From NCBI GenBank assembly GCA_017619635.1, contig JAFZRZ010000036.1, positions 1 to 64,000 of the forward strand: a stretch of 64,000 bases of DNA. Reading direction: 5' to 3'. Of the stretch, positions 51,983 through 61,167 are shown piece after piece. The position numbers were made by a program, and so were the translations under genes. This DNA is from Lachnospiraceae bacterium (GTDB lineage: Bacteria > Bacillota > Clostridia > Lachnospirales > Lachnospiraceae). The notes beneath the pieces were generated by a model that saw only the letters and a program-made list of their open reading frames with translations, was not told the origin of the DNA and searched no databases. Position 1 is the stretch's first letter. The number at the start of each line of letters is the position of its first letter.

Positions 51983-52918
51983 ATGAATGGAACTGAAATA
52001 ATAGCTTTTTTATCGTCTAATTTTCCGGCCGTTATGACTGCAGTTGGCGCAGTTACAGGAAGTTTGTTTACAGCTATTTTTCTTAGACATAAAACATCAG
52101 TTAAAGAATTTGAAAAGATCAAGGCTGGCCAATTCAAAGAAGTTACAGATGAATTACTTGCAGCAGGGAAAATGACATATACCGAATACTACAAAGCAAA
52201 CAATTTCTTGAAAATGGCAAAGAAAGCAGACGAATATTATGCGGAAATGCCACATAAGGATTTATTGCAAACGTATGATTTTGATTGGTTTGTAAGGTTC
52301 TATGAGGCTGTTGGAAATGTTAGCGACGAAGAGATGCAGGATATATGGGCAAAAATACTGGCAAGTGAAATTTCTGAGTCTGATTCGTTTTCTTATAGGA
52401 CGATTGATATTCTTAGAAATATGAGTAGAAAAGATGCAGAACTATTTGTCAGAATCTGTTCACATTCATTTACAGATGGACCTGAAAGAATGTTTCTACC
52501 TAATGACAAAAGATACCTAGAAAAATGTGGAATCCAATATATTGACATAATGAGATTAAACGAGCAAGGATTGATGTTTAATGATAGCACCATTAGCCTG
52601 AGTATTGAAATCAATAAGGATCAAAAGATTCTACTTGCGAATAATGAATTGGTTCTGACAATAGCTGCAACTGATGGAAAAGAAATAGTCGCAAATCTAA
52701 ACCAATATCCTTTCACGGAAAGTGGAAAAGAACTAGCTACATTAGTTGTTGAACATGCATCCGATGATGATTTTATAGAGTATGGAAGATGTTTGGCTGA
52801 AAACAAAAGACAATCTGTAGCTATTTACAAAGTGATTAGGTGGAATGAAGATTCGGTTGAACATGAGAGGACAAATCTCATTACTGGTAACAATGATGGA
52901 GAATCATCTCAGGAATAA
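51983..52918 (+). CDS. DUF2806 domain protein
   Basis: This encodes 311 residues with a weak GAGGAAT ribosome site. One hydrophobic helix near the N-terminus (about 15-37; PAVMTAVGAVTGSLF) is followed by a soluble helical body. It contains the DUF2806 signature WFVRFYEAVGNVSDEEMQ followed by WAKILASEISESDSFSYRTI, and a beta-rich C-terminal part. DUF2806 proteins are scattered in bacterial accessory regions, sometimes near defence genes; their function is not known. Here it interrupts the EPS locus, so it is probably cargo rather than part of the pathway. Confidence 0.8.
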   Translation: MNGTEIIAFLSSNFPAVMTAVGAVTGSLFTAIFLRHKTSVKEFEKIKAGQFKEVTDELLAAGKMTYTEYYKANNFLKMAKKADEYYAEMPHKDLLQTYDFDWFVRFYEAVGNVSDEEMQDIWAKILASEISESDSFSYRTIDILRNMSRKDAELFVRICSHSFTDGPERMFLPNDKRYLEKCGIQYIDIMRLNEQGLMFNDSTISLSIEINKDQKILLANNELVLTIAATDGKEIVANLNQYPFTESGKELATLVVEHASDDDFIEYGRCLAENKRQSVAIYKVIRWNEDSVEHERTNLITGNNDGESSQE

Positions 52919-53052
52919 AATAAATTAGTGGGTAACCTATTATCCGCATAGATGACAACAAGGTGGGTTGACAGTTGAGATGATGCGGTGGGCGGATAGC
53001 TTACCAAGAGTGTGGTTGACCACACTGTTTATCAAATAGAAGGTAGAAATAT

Positions 53053-53208
53053 ATGAAAATTGCAATCTTTGTAATAATTGGAATAATCCTTCTTATGGCT
53101 CTTGGTGGGGGCATATTTTTAATAGGGGATCTGATTTATTATAGGAATAAAGAGAAAGAAGATGCAATTAATCAGAATGAGCCTGACAATGTTGATGATA
53201 TAGCATGA
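53053..53208 (+). CDS. Small single-pass membrane protein, 51 residues
   Basis: ATG 53053 follows AAGGTAG by six bases. Residues 3-30 form one hydrophobic helix (IAIFVIIGIILLMALGGGIF), then YYRNKEKEDA and an acidic end. The charge pattern places the C-terminus inside the cell. It is 34 bases before the Nudix gene. No family is recognised. Confidence 0.6.
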   Translation: MKIAIFVIIGIILLMALGGGIFLIGDLIYYRNKEKEDAINQNEPDNVDDIA

Positions 53209-53242
53209 AAATGAAAGATATGATCTTGAGTAAGGAACTAAA

Positions 53243-53794
53243 TTGAATACATTACATATTGCAATAGAGAACTTAAATGCTGCTATAAAACAGCAAAGCA
53301 TAGATCCGAAAAAAGGTCTTCCCGTAGAATTATTCAATTTTGCAACATCTCTTATTCCTTTTTCAAATGTCGACCTGTTTATCACAGATAATAATCACAG
53401 ACTGCTTCTCTCATGGCGCAATGATGATTTGTTTGGCAAAGGATGGCATATACCGGGCGGCTGTGTGAGAATGCATGAAACATTAGATTACAGAATACAA
53501 CAGACTGCTATCAATGAAATAGGATGTAAGGTTACATATGATCCAAACGACTATAAAGTCATGGAATGGCACGGAACGAATCCGATGCTTTCAGATAAAG
53601 ATCAGTTAATTCGATCGCATAGCATATCAATACTGTACTATTGCACATTGAAATCTGAAATTATAACTATTACAGAGAAACAAGAACCTCAGTCGGGTCA
53701 GCTAAGATGGTTTGATCATTGCCCTGAGGATTTATTAGATAGACATAAGGAAATCTATGGTGACCTTATAAAAGGTTATTTTGGAGATTTATAG
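53243..53794 (+). CDS. Nudix hydrolase, possibly GDP-sugar type
   Basis: This encodes 183 residues with a TTG start behind TAAGGA. The Nudix region runs WHIPGGCVRMHETLDYRIQQ, then TAINEIGCKVTY. The motif is near GX5EX7REUXEEXGU but with changes (Glu in MHET, Gln-Gln-Thr-Ala for REhxE), as in GDP-mannose mannosyl hydrolase-like proteins. It precedes the transketolase genes and may trim nucleotide sugars, or be a catalytically altered relative. Confidence 0.75.
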   Translation: MNTLHIAIENLNAAIKQQSIDPKKGLPVELFNFATSLIPFSNVDLFITDNNHRLLLSWRNDDLFGKGWHIPGGCVRMHETLDYRIQQTAINEIGCKVTYDPNDYKVMEWHGTNPMLSDKDQLIRSHSISILYYCTLKSEIITITEKQEPQSGQLRWFDHCPEDLLDRHKEIYGDLIKGYFGDL

Positions 53795-53832
53795 GACCGT
53801 TGAATAGGTGTTAAAAGAAATGAGGTTTCTGA

Positions 53833-54654
53833 ATGAAGAGTGAAGAACTGTCGGTAAGAATCAGGTTGAAGGCCTGGGATATGGCTTATAAGGCAAAAGC
53901 ATCCCACATGGGAGGAAATTTCTCGATGGCTGATGCTATTTCTGTGCTTTATACAGATGTAGTGAAAATTGATCCTAAGAATCCTGATGCTGATGATAGG
54001 GATCGTGTGGTCTTGAGTAAAGGACACTGCTGTGCAGTTATGTATGCGCTTCTTGCACAGAAAGGTTTCTTCCCGGAAGAAGAGTTAGAGCACTTCGGAG
54101 AAGATGGCTCTATGCTATCGTGCCATATTTCAAAGAAAGTTCCGGGTGTAGAGCTATCTTCCGGTTCTCTTGGACATGGTGCTGCTGTTGCGGCTGGTAT
54201 GGCTCTTAATGGGAAGCTAAACGACAAGAATTACAAGGTTTATGCAATTTGTGGTGATGGAGAATGTGATGAAGGATCCATTTGGGAAATGGTTATGTTT
54301 GCAGGGCAGCATAAACTTGATAACTTTACAGTGATTATCGATGCAAATAAGATGCAGGCTATGGGTGATACAAAGGATATCATAGACCTTCAGCCTATTT
54401 CTGAAAAGTGGAGATTATTCGGTTGGACTGCTATCGACGTTAATGGTCACAATCATGATGAACTCAGAGCAGCATTTAATGCATCTCACGAGGGAAAACC
54501 AAAGGTAATTGTTTCAAACACTATAAAAGGTCATGGCGTTTCATTCATGGAGAATAGTTTGTGGTGGCATTATCAGATTCCATTCAATGAATATTATCCG
54601 AAGGCTATTGAAGAGTTGAACGCAGAGCTTGAAAGAATTGGAGGGAATCTGTAA
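53833..54654 (+). CDS. Transketolase-like protein, N-terminal (TPP pyrophosphate) half
   Basis: This encodes 273 residues. It carries the first half of transketolase: KAKASHMGGNFSMADAISVL, the His loop SKGHCCAVMY, GSLGHGAAVAAGMAL, and the TPP/Mg motif GDGECDEGSIWE with a downstream IDANKMQ. It is encoded separately from the second half, which starts at the overlapping stop/start (TAATG). The split form occurs for housekeeping pentose-phosphate enzymes and for enzymes in special sugar pathways. Location inside an EPS locus favours the latter: transfer of a two-carbon unit to make a ketose or branched sugar. Confidence 0.9.
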   Translation: MKSEELSVRIRLKAWDMAYKAKASHMGGNFSMADAISVLYTDVVKIDPKNPDADDRDRVVLSKGHCCAVMYALLAQKGFFPEEELEHFGEDGSMLSCHISKKVPGVELSSGSLGHGAAVAAGMALNGKLNDKNYKVYAICGDGECDEGSIWEMVMFAGQHKLDNFTVIIDANKMQAMGDTKDIIDLQPISEKWRLFGWTAIDVNGHNHDELRAAFNASHEGKPKVIVSNTIKGHGVSFMENSLWWHYQIPFNEYYPKAIEELNAELERIGGNL

Positions 54655-55580
54655 TGAGAGATCATGTAATTAGCGAACTCGTAGAATTAGTAAAAAAGGA
54701 TTCCCATATTTATCTTATTTGTGGCGATCTTGGATATGTTGTATTGGATAAGTTCAAAGAAGCAGCGCCTAATAATTTCTTGAACTCCGGAATAGCAGAG
54801 CAGAATATGACGGCTTTGGCTGCCGGTTTGGCAATGGAAGGGAATACTGTATTTACATACTCCATTGGTAATTTCCCTACTTTGCGGTGTATTGAACAAA
54901 TAAGGAATGATGTATGTTACCACCATGCGAATGTTAAAATTCTCGCAGTTGGTGGTGGTTTTGTGTATGGAAATCAGGGTGTGACACATCATGCTACGGA
55001 AGACATAGCTGTTATGAGAGCATTACCTACTATGCGCGTCTATGTGCCAGGTGATGCTTATGAGGCTATGGAGTGCCTTAAGGAAGCATATGAGATACCG
55101 GGACCGGCATATATTAGGCTTGCAAGAAACAAAGAACAAAACTTCCATGAAGATGGTGCTGTTATAGATATTAATAAGATACAAGCGTATAGCAAACAGG
55201 GTTCTGAAGTGAATATCCTCACTACAGGATCCATTCTTTGTGAAGGTATTAAACTCCAGAAGTTGCTTGAAGATCAGGGAATCAGTACAGGAATATATTC
55301 TGTTCCAAGGGTAAAACCTATTGACGAAGATGGAATAAAAGATTTAGCAAAGTCCTGTAAATTGCTTGTGACTATGGAAGAGCATCAGATAGAAGGAGGA
55401 CTTGGCGGGGCTGTTGCTGAAGTGCTGAGCAGCATTAAGGAACAACACGCGGTATTGTATCGATCAGGACTTAATAATATGTTCTCAGACACAACAGGAA
55501 GTCAGGATTATTTAAGAAACTATTATAACATTTCGGCAGATACTTTATTGCCAATAATCAAAGAGGAGTTGGGTAGATGA
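54654..55580 (+). CDS. Transketolase-like protein, C-terminal half
   Basis: This encodes 308 residues. It has the pyrimidine-binding domain (about 1-160) with FLNSGIAEQNMTALAAGLAM (catalytic Glu binding the thiamine aminopyrimidine), GVTHHATEDIAVMRALP, and a C-terminal domain (about 180-308) with VTMEEHQIEGGLGGAVAEVL. Together with the previous gene it makes one TPP enzyme. It ends in a four-base ATGA overlap with the epimerase gene, linking the two steps. Confidence 0.9.
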   Translation: MRDHVISELVELVKKDSHIYLICGDLGYVVLDKFKEAAPNNFLNSGIAEQNMTALAAGLAMEGNTVFTYSIGNFPTLRCIEQIRNDVCYHHANVKILAVGGGFVYGNQGVTHHATEDIAVMRALPTMRVYVPGDAYEAMECLKEAYEIPGPAYIRLARNKEQNFHEDGAVIDINKIQAYSKQGSEVNILTTGSILCEGIKLQKLLEDQGISTGIYSVPRVKPIDEDGIKDLAKSCKLLVTMEEHQIEGGLGGAVAEVLSSIKEQHAVLYRSGLNNMFSDTTGSQDYLRNYYNISADTLLPIIKEELGR

Positions 55581-56470
55581 AAGTAACAATCGCGGGAGCA
55601 AATAGTTTTATTGGAAAAAGGATGGTCGCGATTGCGAAGAATCAACCTGATATAGAACTAATACTTATTGTAAGACCTGGGAGCAGTGTTGAATGCCCTG
55701 AAGGTGCGAAGATTATAACTTGCAATATGGAAGACTATGAGCAGCTTGGAAATATTGCAGGAAATGGCGATGTGTTTATTGATCTTCCTTGGCTTGGATC
55801 AAGAGGAGCTGATAGACAGAATCCTGAAATGCAGAAGTTTAACTATGAATGCAACATGGCTGCTATGAAGAGCATGGCTGATGCAGGATACAAAGTGCTA
55901 ATCTCAGCAGGTAGTCAAGCGGAATATGGTCAATGTCATGGATACATATCTGAAGAGACACCATTAAATGCCAATACAGAATATGGAAAGTATAAGGTTC
56001 AGATATTTCGTGAGACAACGGAACTTGCAGAAAAATATGGGATAAGATTTATTGAACCGAGATATTTCAGCCTATATGGACCAGGAGACTATGAGAAAAC
56101 ACTTATTATGAGCTGCATCGATAAGATGAAGAGAAATGTGGATGTTGACCTTAATGAGTGTACTCAGCTTTGGGATTACTTGTATGTGGATGATGCAGTT
56201 GAAGGTGTGTTCTCCTTATGCAGAAATGAAAAAGCAGAAGGAGCATATAATTTTGCAACAGGTCATTATCGACAGTTAAAAGACTTTGTGATGGATATCC
56301 ATGAAGCAATAGGAAGTCAGAGTAGAGTCCGGTTTGGAGTGGTTGAATATAACGGTTTATACATAGATCTTCAACCAGTAGTTGATAGGCTCAAAACAGA
56401 TGCTGCTTGGGAGTATAGAACAAGTTTTATAGATGGAATAAAAAAAGCAGCAGGACTGTTAGCAGTATGA
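55577..56470 (+). CDS. NAD-dependent epimerase/dehydratase (extended SDR)
   Basis: This encodes 297 residues. The Rossmann start VTIAGANSFIGKRM is an altered TGxxGxxG. It is followed by VFIDLPWLGSR, the active-site Ser in LISAGSQAEYG, the catalytic YGKYK (YxxxK), and PRYFSLYGPGDYEKT with LWDYLYVDDAVEG, all typical of nucleotide-sugar epimerases or reductases. Overlap with the transketolase gene argues that it reduces or epimerises the transketolase product. Confidence 0.88.
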   Translation: MKVTIAGANSFIGKRMVAIAKNQPDIELILIVRPGSSVECPEGAKIITCNMEDYEQLGNIAGNGDVFIDLPWLGSRGADRQNPEMQKFNYECNMAAMKSMADAGYKVLISAGSQAEYGQCHGYISEETPLNANTEYGKYKVQIFRETTELAEKYGIRFIEPRYFSLYGPGDYEKTLIMSCIDKMKRNVDVDLNECTQLWDYLYVDDAVEGVFSLCRNEKAEGAYNFATGHYRQLKDFVMDIHEAIGSQSRVRFGVVEYNGLYIDLQPVVDRLKTDAAWEYRTSFIDGIKKAAGLLAV

Positions 56471-56489
56471 AAGAGGGAAATAATCAATA

Positions 56490-57524
56490 ATGAATGTAGC
56501 ATATCATCTGACAGACAATTACGCTAGGATATCCGGAACATCAATTGTTTCTCTGTTTGAAAACAATAAGGATGTAGATGAGATAAATGTATATCTGATT
56601 GAGAACGGGTTCACACAGAAGACAAAAGATAAGTTTACTGAACTCGCAAATAAGTATAGACGTAAGATTTTCTTTATTCCACTTCCAGATCTTAACGGAG
56701 AAGGCTATGATCTTGGCCTGGTTAGCATTAAAAAGAAGTGGATGTTTGATTCATATAGCAGACTTTTCCTAGACAGATTGCTCCCGGAGGAAGTCGACAG
56801 AGTAATATATCTTGACGGTGATGTGTTAGTATTAGGATCTCTTAAAGAATTATGGGAGATGGATTTAAAGGGCAAGTGTTGTGCTGCATGCATGGACTGC
56901 GTTAGCGAACCTTATTATAGGCTGTTTAAGATAAGTCCTGAGAATAGATATTGTAATAGCGGTCTGATTCTTATGGATCTGAAGGCATGGAAAAAGAAGA
57001 GAATCGGAGAGAAAGTTAAGAGACACGTTCAGAAGAATAATGGATATGTTTTCTTCATGGAACAAACTGTCTTTAATGTAGTTCTTCAAAATGAAATAGT
57101 TTATTTACCGTTCAAATATAACGTTAGTTCTCTGGTGCAGGTGCTTTCTTACAAAGATTTAGTGAAACTTAGAAAGCCACTGCATTTTTACAGTAATAAA
57201 GAAGTTGAGGATGCTAAGAAGAATCCTATTATTGTCCATATGACCGGCTTCTTTTATGTAATAAATCGAGCCTGGAACGAAGTTACAAATCATCCAGATA
57301 AAACAAGGTTTATTGAGTATTGCAAGATGTTTGACTGGGGAGTTCCGATGCTTGACAAGGATAATAGAACGTTTGGAACAAAGGTGAAAGATACGCTTGT
57401 ACACTGTGCTCCTAAGTGTTTGATGCTTGGTGTTGTATCTCTGTTTTATAACAACTGGCGTGTGAAGAATATAGCCAGGATTGGCAGAAAGATAGAGCGT
57501 GATAAGGGTAAGGTTTTAGTGTGA
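56490..57524 (+). CDS. Family 8 glycosyltransferase
   Basis: This encodes 344 residues. It is a GT-A fold family 8 enzyme: NVAYHLTDNY at the start, the metal-binding DxD in VIYLDGDVLVLG, and CNSGLILMDLKAWKKK and HFYSNK later. A basic C-terminal helix may touch the membrane. Family 8 enzymes are retaining galactosyl- or glucosyltransferases using UDP-sugars. It adds one residue to the lipid-linked repeat unit. Confidence 0.9.
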   Translation: MNVAYHLTDNYARISGTSIVSLFENNKDVDEINVYLIENGFTQKTKDKFTELANKYRRKIFFIPLPDLNGEGYDLGLVSIKKKWMFDSYSRLFLDRLLPEEVDRVIYLDGDVLVLGSLKELWEMDLKGKCCAACMDCVSEPYYRLFKISPENRYCNSGLILMDLKAWKKKRIGEKVKRHVQKNNGYVFFMEQTVFNVVLQNEIVYLPFKYNVSSLVQVLSYKDLVKLRKPLHFYSNKEVEDAKKNPIIVHMTGFFYVINRAWNEVTNHPDKTRFIEYCKMFDWGVPMLDKDNRTFGTKVKDTLVHCAPKCLMLGVVSLFYNNWRVKNIARIGRKIERDKGKVLV

Positions 57525-57542
57525 TCTAAAGAGATGAGTGGA

Positions 57543-58766
57543 ATGAAGGTTTTATTACTAATTGCTGATTCAAACGGTAGATACCCGGTTCCAGCGGTTA
57601 AAGGGGGAGCCGTGGCTACATTAGTTGAGCATCTTGTTGCTGGAAATAATAAAAGACAGTTATGTGATATGGAAATTGTGTCTTACTATTCTACAGAAGC
57701 AGAAGAGATGGCTAAGTGCAAGTATCCAAATATAAAATTTACGTGGATAAAGATTCCCGCGTTGATAAAGCTATTAGACATAATAATCTATAGTTTAATA
57801 AAACTATTGAAAAAAAATGGAAAAACTATTTCTTATAAATCGCCATTCTCTCTTCTGTATTATATATTCAGAGCAAGAAGAATAACTAATAAAACAGATG
57901 CTGAAAAGATTATAATTGAAAACAATGTAATGCTTGCTAGAACAATTCGAAGAAGCAAGTTTTGTGGACAATGGTATTATCATTTTCATAATGTTCCAAG
58001 AATTGATGCAGGGTGTCGTAATGAGTTTCAGAAGGTAACGAAATTCTTGTGTGTAAGCCGTTTTGTCGCTGAACAGATTTCTGGAAAGGAAAGTGCGATT
58101 GGGCAAGTAAAGTCTGAAAAAGCTGATGTATTGCTAAATTGTATTGATACTGAAATGTTTAGGCCAATTGATAGGTCTAATCAAAAATTAGCCGGATTAA
58201 GAAATAAATATGAAATAAAAAAAGAAGATTTTGTGATTATTTTTGCAGGACGTCTTTCAGAGGAAAAGGGAGTAGATATAGTTCTTGACTCTATGAAGAG
58301 TCTTCCTGACAATATAAAGTGTCTTGTTGTAGGTAGTTTATTGTCAGGATCAAATACAAGAGATACATATCAAGATAGATTGCATACTTTAGCATCTGAT
58401 TTAGGGGATAGGGTGATATTCACAGGATACATCTCGCAGACAGAACTTCCGTTTTTTTATAATTTAGCCGACGTTGCAGTTTTGCCATCAATTTGGGATG
58501 AACCGGCAGGATTAACAAACTTAGAAGCGATGGCATGTGGCTTGCCGGTTATAACGACTAATTCTGGTGGCATTCCGGAATATGCTAAACAGGCTATAAT
58601 TCTCAACCGAGATGAAGATTTGGTAAATGAGATTGCTCGAACTGTGATAAAGATGTTGAATCGCAGAGAGTATTGTAAAGAGATTGCGGAAAGGGGGTTC
58701 TATACAACTACTAATGAATTCGATAGTTCAAATTATATAAGAAGATTTGTTGATTTGATTATGTGA
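57543..58766 (+). CDS. Family 4 glycosyltransferase
   Basis: ATG 57543 gives 407 residues (MKVLLLIADSNG); ATG 57534 is possible but too close to a ribosome site. The GT-B fold has a glycine-rich acceptor loop (VPAVKGGAVATLVEHL) and a C-terminal donor domain with IIFAGRLSEEKGVDIVLDSM and the retaining E-x7-E motif in EPAGLTNLEAMACGLPVI. It transfers a hexose from a nucleotide sugar during repeat-unit assembly. From here on the DNA is clearly more AT-rich. Confidence 0.9.
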   Translation: MKVLLLIADSNGRYPVPAVKGGAVATLVEHLVAGNNKRQLCDMEIVSYYSTEAEEMAKCKYPNIKFTWIKIPALIKLLDIIIYSLIKLLKKNGKTISYKSPFSLLYYIFRARRITNKTDAEKIIIENNVMLARTIRRSKFCGQWYYHFHNVPRIDAGCRNEFQKVTKFLCVSRFVAEQISGKESAIGQVKSEKADVLLNCIDTEMFRPIDRSNQKLAGLRNKYEIKKEDFVIIFAGRLSEEKGVDIVLDSMKSLPDNIKCLVVGSLLSGSNTRDTYQDRLHTLASDLGDRVIFTGYISQTELPFFYNLADVAVLPSIWDEPAGLTNLEAMACGLPVITTNSGGIPEYAKQAIILNRDEDLVNEIARTVIKMLNRREYCKEIAERGFYTTTNEFDSSNYIRRFVDLIM

Positions 58767-58831
58767 GAAGAAATGCTTTAATATTTCTTAGGTATCGCTT
58801 TCCATATTTGTAATATAGAAGGAATGTAATA

Positions 58832-59824
58832 ATGCAAAAAGTTTTTGTTGTAATAAATGAAGCTAGTCATAATTCTTGGTCAGAGTTTTTATGGAGTGAA
58901 ATAGCAGATAAAGCAACAATATATCTAGATAATAATGATATAAAGAATCGTATCTTAAAAAAGATAAAGAAGCTACATTTTAGCAACAGGGCAAATCGTT
59001 CTGTTTGGTTGCCATTTAAGTCTATTTGGGATAGACATCTCGTGGTAAAGTTAAAGGATCTTAATCCCAATGATGATAACTTGATAATTTTTCAAAGTAA
59101 TGTTAAGTTTTCGCCGCATTTCATTGAAAAGCTTAAACGTAAGTTCAATTGCAGGATAGTGTTGTATTTACCAGATACTGTCAGTAAATTGGGAATTGGT
59201 TGTGATATAAAGACGACATATAGATATATATGTTACTATCAAATTGATAGGGTTTATTCTTTTGATATGAATGATTGTTCACAATATGGTTTTGAATACT
59301 TTGACCTATACTCTAAATGTGATATCGAAAAAACAAATCAAGTAAAGGAATGCTTAGGCAAGAGTATTTTTTATGTGGGCAATTGTAGAAGCCTTCAAAG
59401 ATTACAGTTGTTATACTCGATATATCTTTTACTTCATAAGAATTATAGATGTCTGTTCTACATTAATGGAGTCGAGAACGAAAGAATAAAAAAAGAATAT
59501 AGTATCCACTATAACGAGTATTTGACTTATAAAGAAGTCATACAACAGATTAATAATTCAGATTATATTCTTGAACTAGTAGACGAAAACCAAATAGGAA
59601 ACACATTGAGATTCAAAGAGGCCATATGCTACAACAAGTACTTGATAACTAATAATACTGATTATAGTAATCATTCGTTTGATAGTACAAATGGAATAAT
59701 AACATTTACGGATGCATGTGAAATTAAAGAGAAGATTAATAATTTATGTACTTGTATTGATTATAAATATTCGGGAGAGTTCTCGCCATTAAAACTTGTA
59801 GAGAGTGTGTTTAAGGATTCGTAA
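58832..59824 (+). CDS. Glycosyltransferase-like protein of unknown family
   Basis: This encodes 330 residues with AAGGAATG as ribosome site. No family signature is certain. The protein is soluble, Lys/Asn/Tyr-rich, with alternating Rossmann-like strands (IFYVGNCRSLQRLQLLYSI; YILELVDENQIGNTLRFKEA). It ends like a GT-B donor domain, the last block resembling the GNTLRxxEA segment of some capsule transferases. Position between GT4 and polymerase fits a third glycosyltransferase. Very low GC suggests acquisition. Confidence 0.55.
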   Translation: MQKVFVVINEASHNSWSEFLWSEIADKATIYLDNNDIKNRILKKIKKLHFSNRANRSVWLPFKSIWDRHLVVKLKDLNPNDDNLIIFQSNVKFSPHFIEKLKRKFNCRIVLYLPDTVSKLGIGCDIKTTYRYICYYQIDRVYSFDMNDCSQYGFEYFDLYSKCDIEKTNQVKECLGKSIFYVGNCRSLQRLQLLYSIYLLLHKNYRCLFYINGVENERIKKEYSIHYNEYLTYKEVIQQINNSDYILELVDENQIGNTLRFKEAICYNKYLITNNTDYSNHSFDSTNGIITFTDACEIKEKINNLCTCIDYKYSGEFSPLKLVESVFKDS

Positions 59825-59895
59825 TCAGTAATAGTATTTTGTAATATAGATATTAGATTGATTTTTTTTACTATATTTGGAAATGGGAAATAAAC

Positions 59896-61167
59896 ATGTT
59901 GTTAAAACCAAAAAAAATGACCTTTATTATCCTTTTTGGAATATCTTTAATATATATTTTGATGCGCCCCGTATTAGAGGCATACGTAACAACGCTATAT
60001 AAACCAATGTTTATTTTAATAATGATAGTGACTTCTGGAATTGGTTTTATGACGCCAAGTGTAAGAAAAAAGATAGGAAATAACGAAATTGTTTTGCTGA
60101 TAGTATTTTATATATATATAATTTGTAATGCTTTGGCGTACGGTGGAACAGAACTATTATATTTAGGAGCTGAAAGATATGTTTTTCTTACACTTCCTCT
60201 TTTTGCGATGCCTTTGGTTTATAAGCATTTAAATTGGAAAAAATTATTAGAGTTTATAAGCCTTTTTGGTATCATAGATGCAACATGCTCGATAGTAGAA
60301 TTTGTTACTCATAATGCCTTGTTCCCAGCAGCAAATGTTGATTCAAGAGTTGAAATGCATATGTCTAGTTATTATATAGTACGAACTTATGGATTGAACG
60401 GAAATTTCTTTTTGTTAGCAGAGATTCTTAGTGTTTGTGGGCTGGCTTCTTTTTTCTTATTGAGATTTTATAAAGAAAAGAAATGGATTATAGCCTTTAT
60501 GATAATTTCAATAGGTATACTAGCAACAGGTTCAAGAGGATACTATGTATCATATGGTGTCGGACTCGTGGTAATGTATTTAGCTGATAATAATCATAAA
60601 AGAATAACACACAAACAATTATTTAAGATATTTTTAATTTTTTTGGGTATAGTTTTGCTGTTGTTTTTTTTAATAGGAACGGATTATTTGACGGGGATTG
60701 ATAAAGTGGATCAGATAATAGTTAGATTTAGAATGATATTTAATTTTACTAGTGAAGATGCCAATATTGGTAGATTAAATAAGTGGAATTGGGCAATTCA
60801 TGAATGGATAAAAAGTCCATTATTTGGAAATGGTGCTTGTTGTACCGATACAAGATACTCTGGTTATTATACAGTTCCAGAAAGTGGAATTCTTAAAAGG
60901 TTAGTAGAATTGGGAGTTATAGGTACAACATTACAATATGCATCTATGTATGTGCCGCTTTATATTGGTATAAAGAAGTATCATAGAGGTGGGAAGAAAG
61001 ATCCAATAGTGATTTTTTGTATAAGTATATTGGTATGTTTTTTTGTAGAGGATATTATTCTTCAGAGGTATACAGGTGTTGAATATACTATTATATCATG
61101 GGCTCTAATAGAATATGTTGCATACGAACAAAAATTTATAGGGAATGATAAAGTGAGGCTTATATGA
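59896..61167 (+). CDS. wzy: Wzy/O-antigen-ligase-type polysaccharide polymerase
   Basis: This encodes 423 residues. About ten hydrophobic segments are distributed along the chain, with the largest extracellular loop in the second half (about 265-330; IGRLNKWNWAIHEW and PLFGNGACCTDTRYS). The conserved small motif GSRGYYV near residue 213 is typical of Wzy and WaaL-like proteins. It would join lipid-linked repeat units into the EPS chain outside the membrane. It overlaps the next gene by four bases (ATGA). Confidence 0.8.
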   Translation: MLLKPKKMTFIILFGISLIYILMRPVLEAYVTTLYKPMFILIMIVTSGIGFMTPSVRKKIGNNEIVLLIVFYIYIICNALAYGGTELLYLGAERYVFLTLPLFAMPLVYKHLNWKKLLEFISLFGIIDATCSIVEFVTHNALFPAANVDSRVEMHMSSYYIVRTYGLNGNFFLLAEILSVCGLASFFLLRFYKEKKWIIAFMIISIGILATGSRGYYVSYGVGLVVMYLADNNHKRITHKQLFKIFLIFLGIVLLLFFLIGTDYLTGIDKVDQIIVRFRMIFNFTSEDANIGRLNKWNWAIHEWIKSPLFGNGACCTDTRYSGYYTVPESGILKRLVELGVIGTTLQYASMYVPLYIGIKKYHRGGKKDPIVIFCISILVCFFVEDIILQRYTGVEYTIISWALIEYVAYEQKFIGNDKVRLI

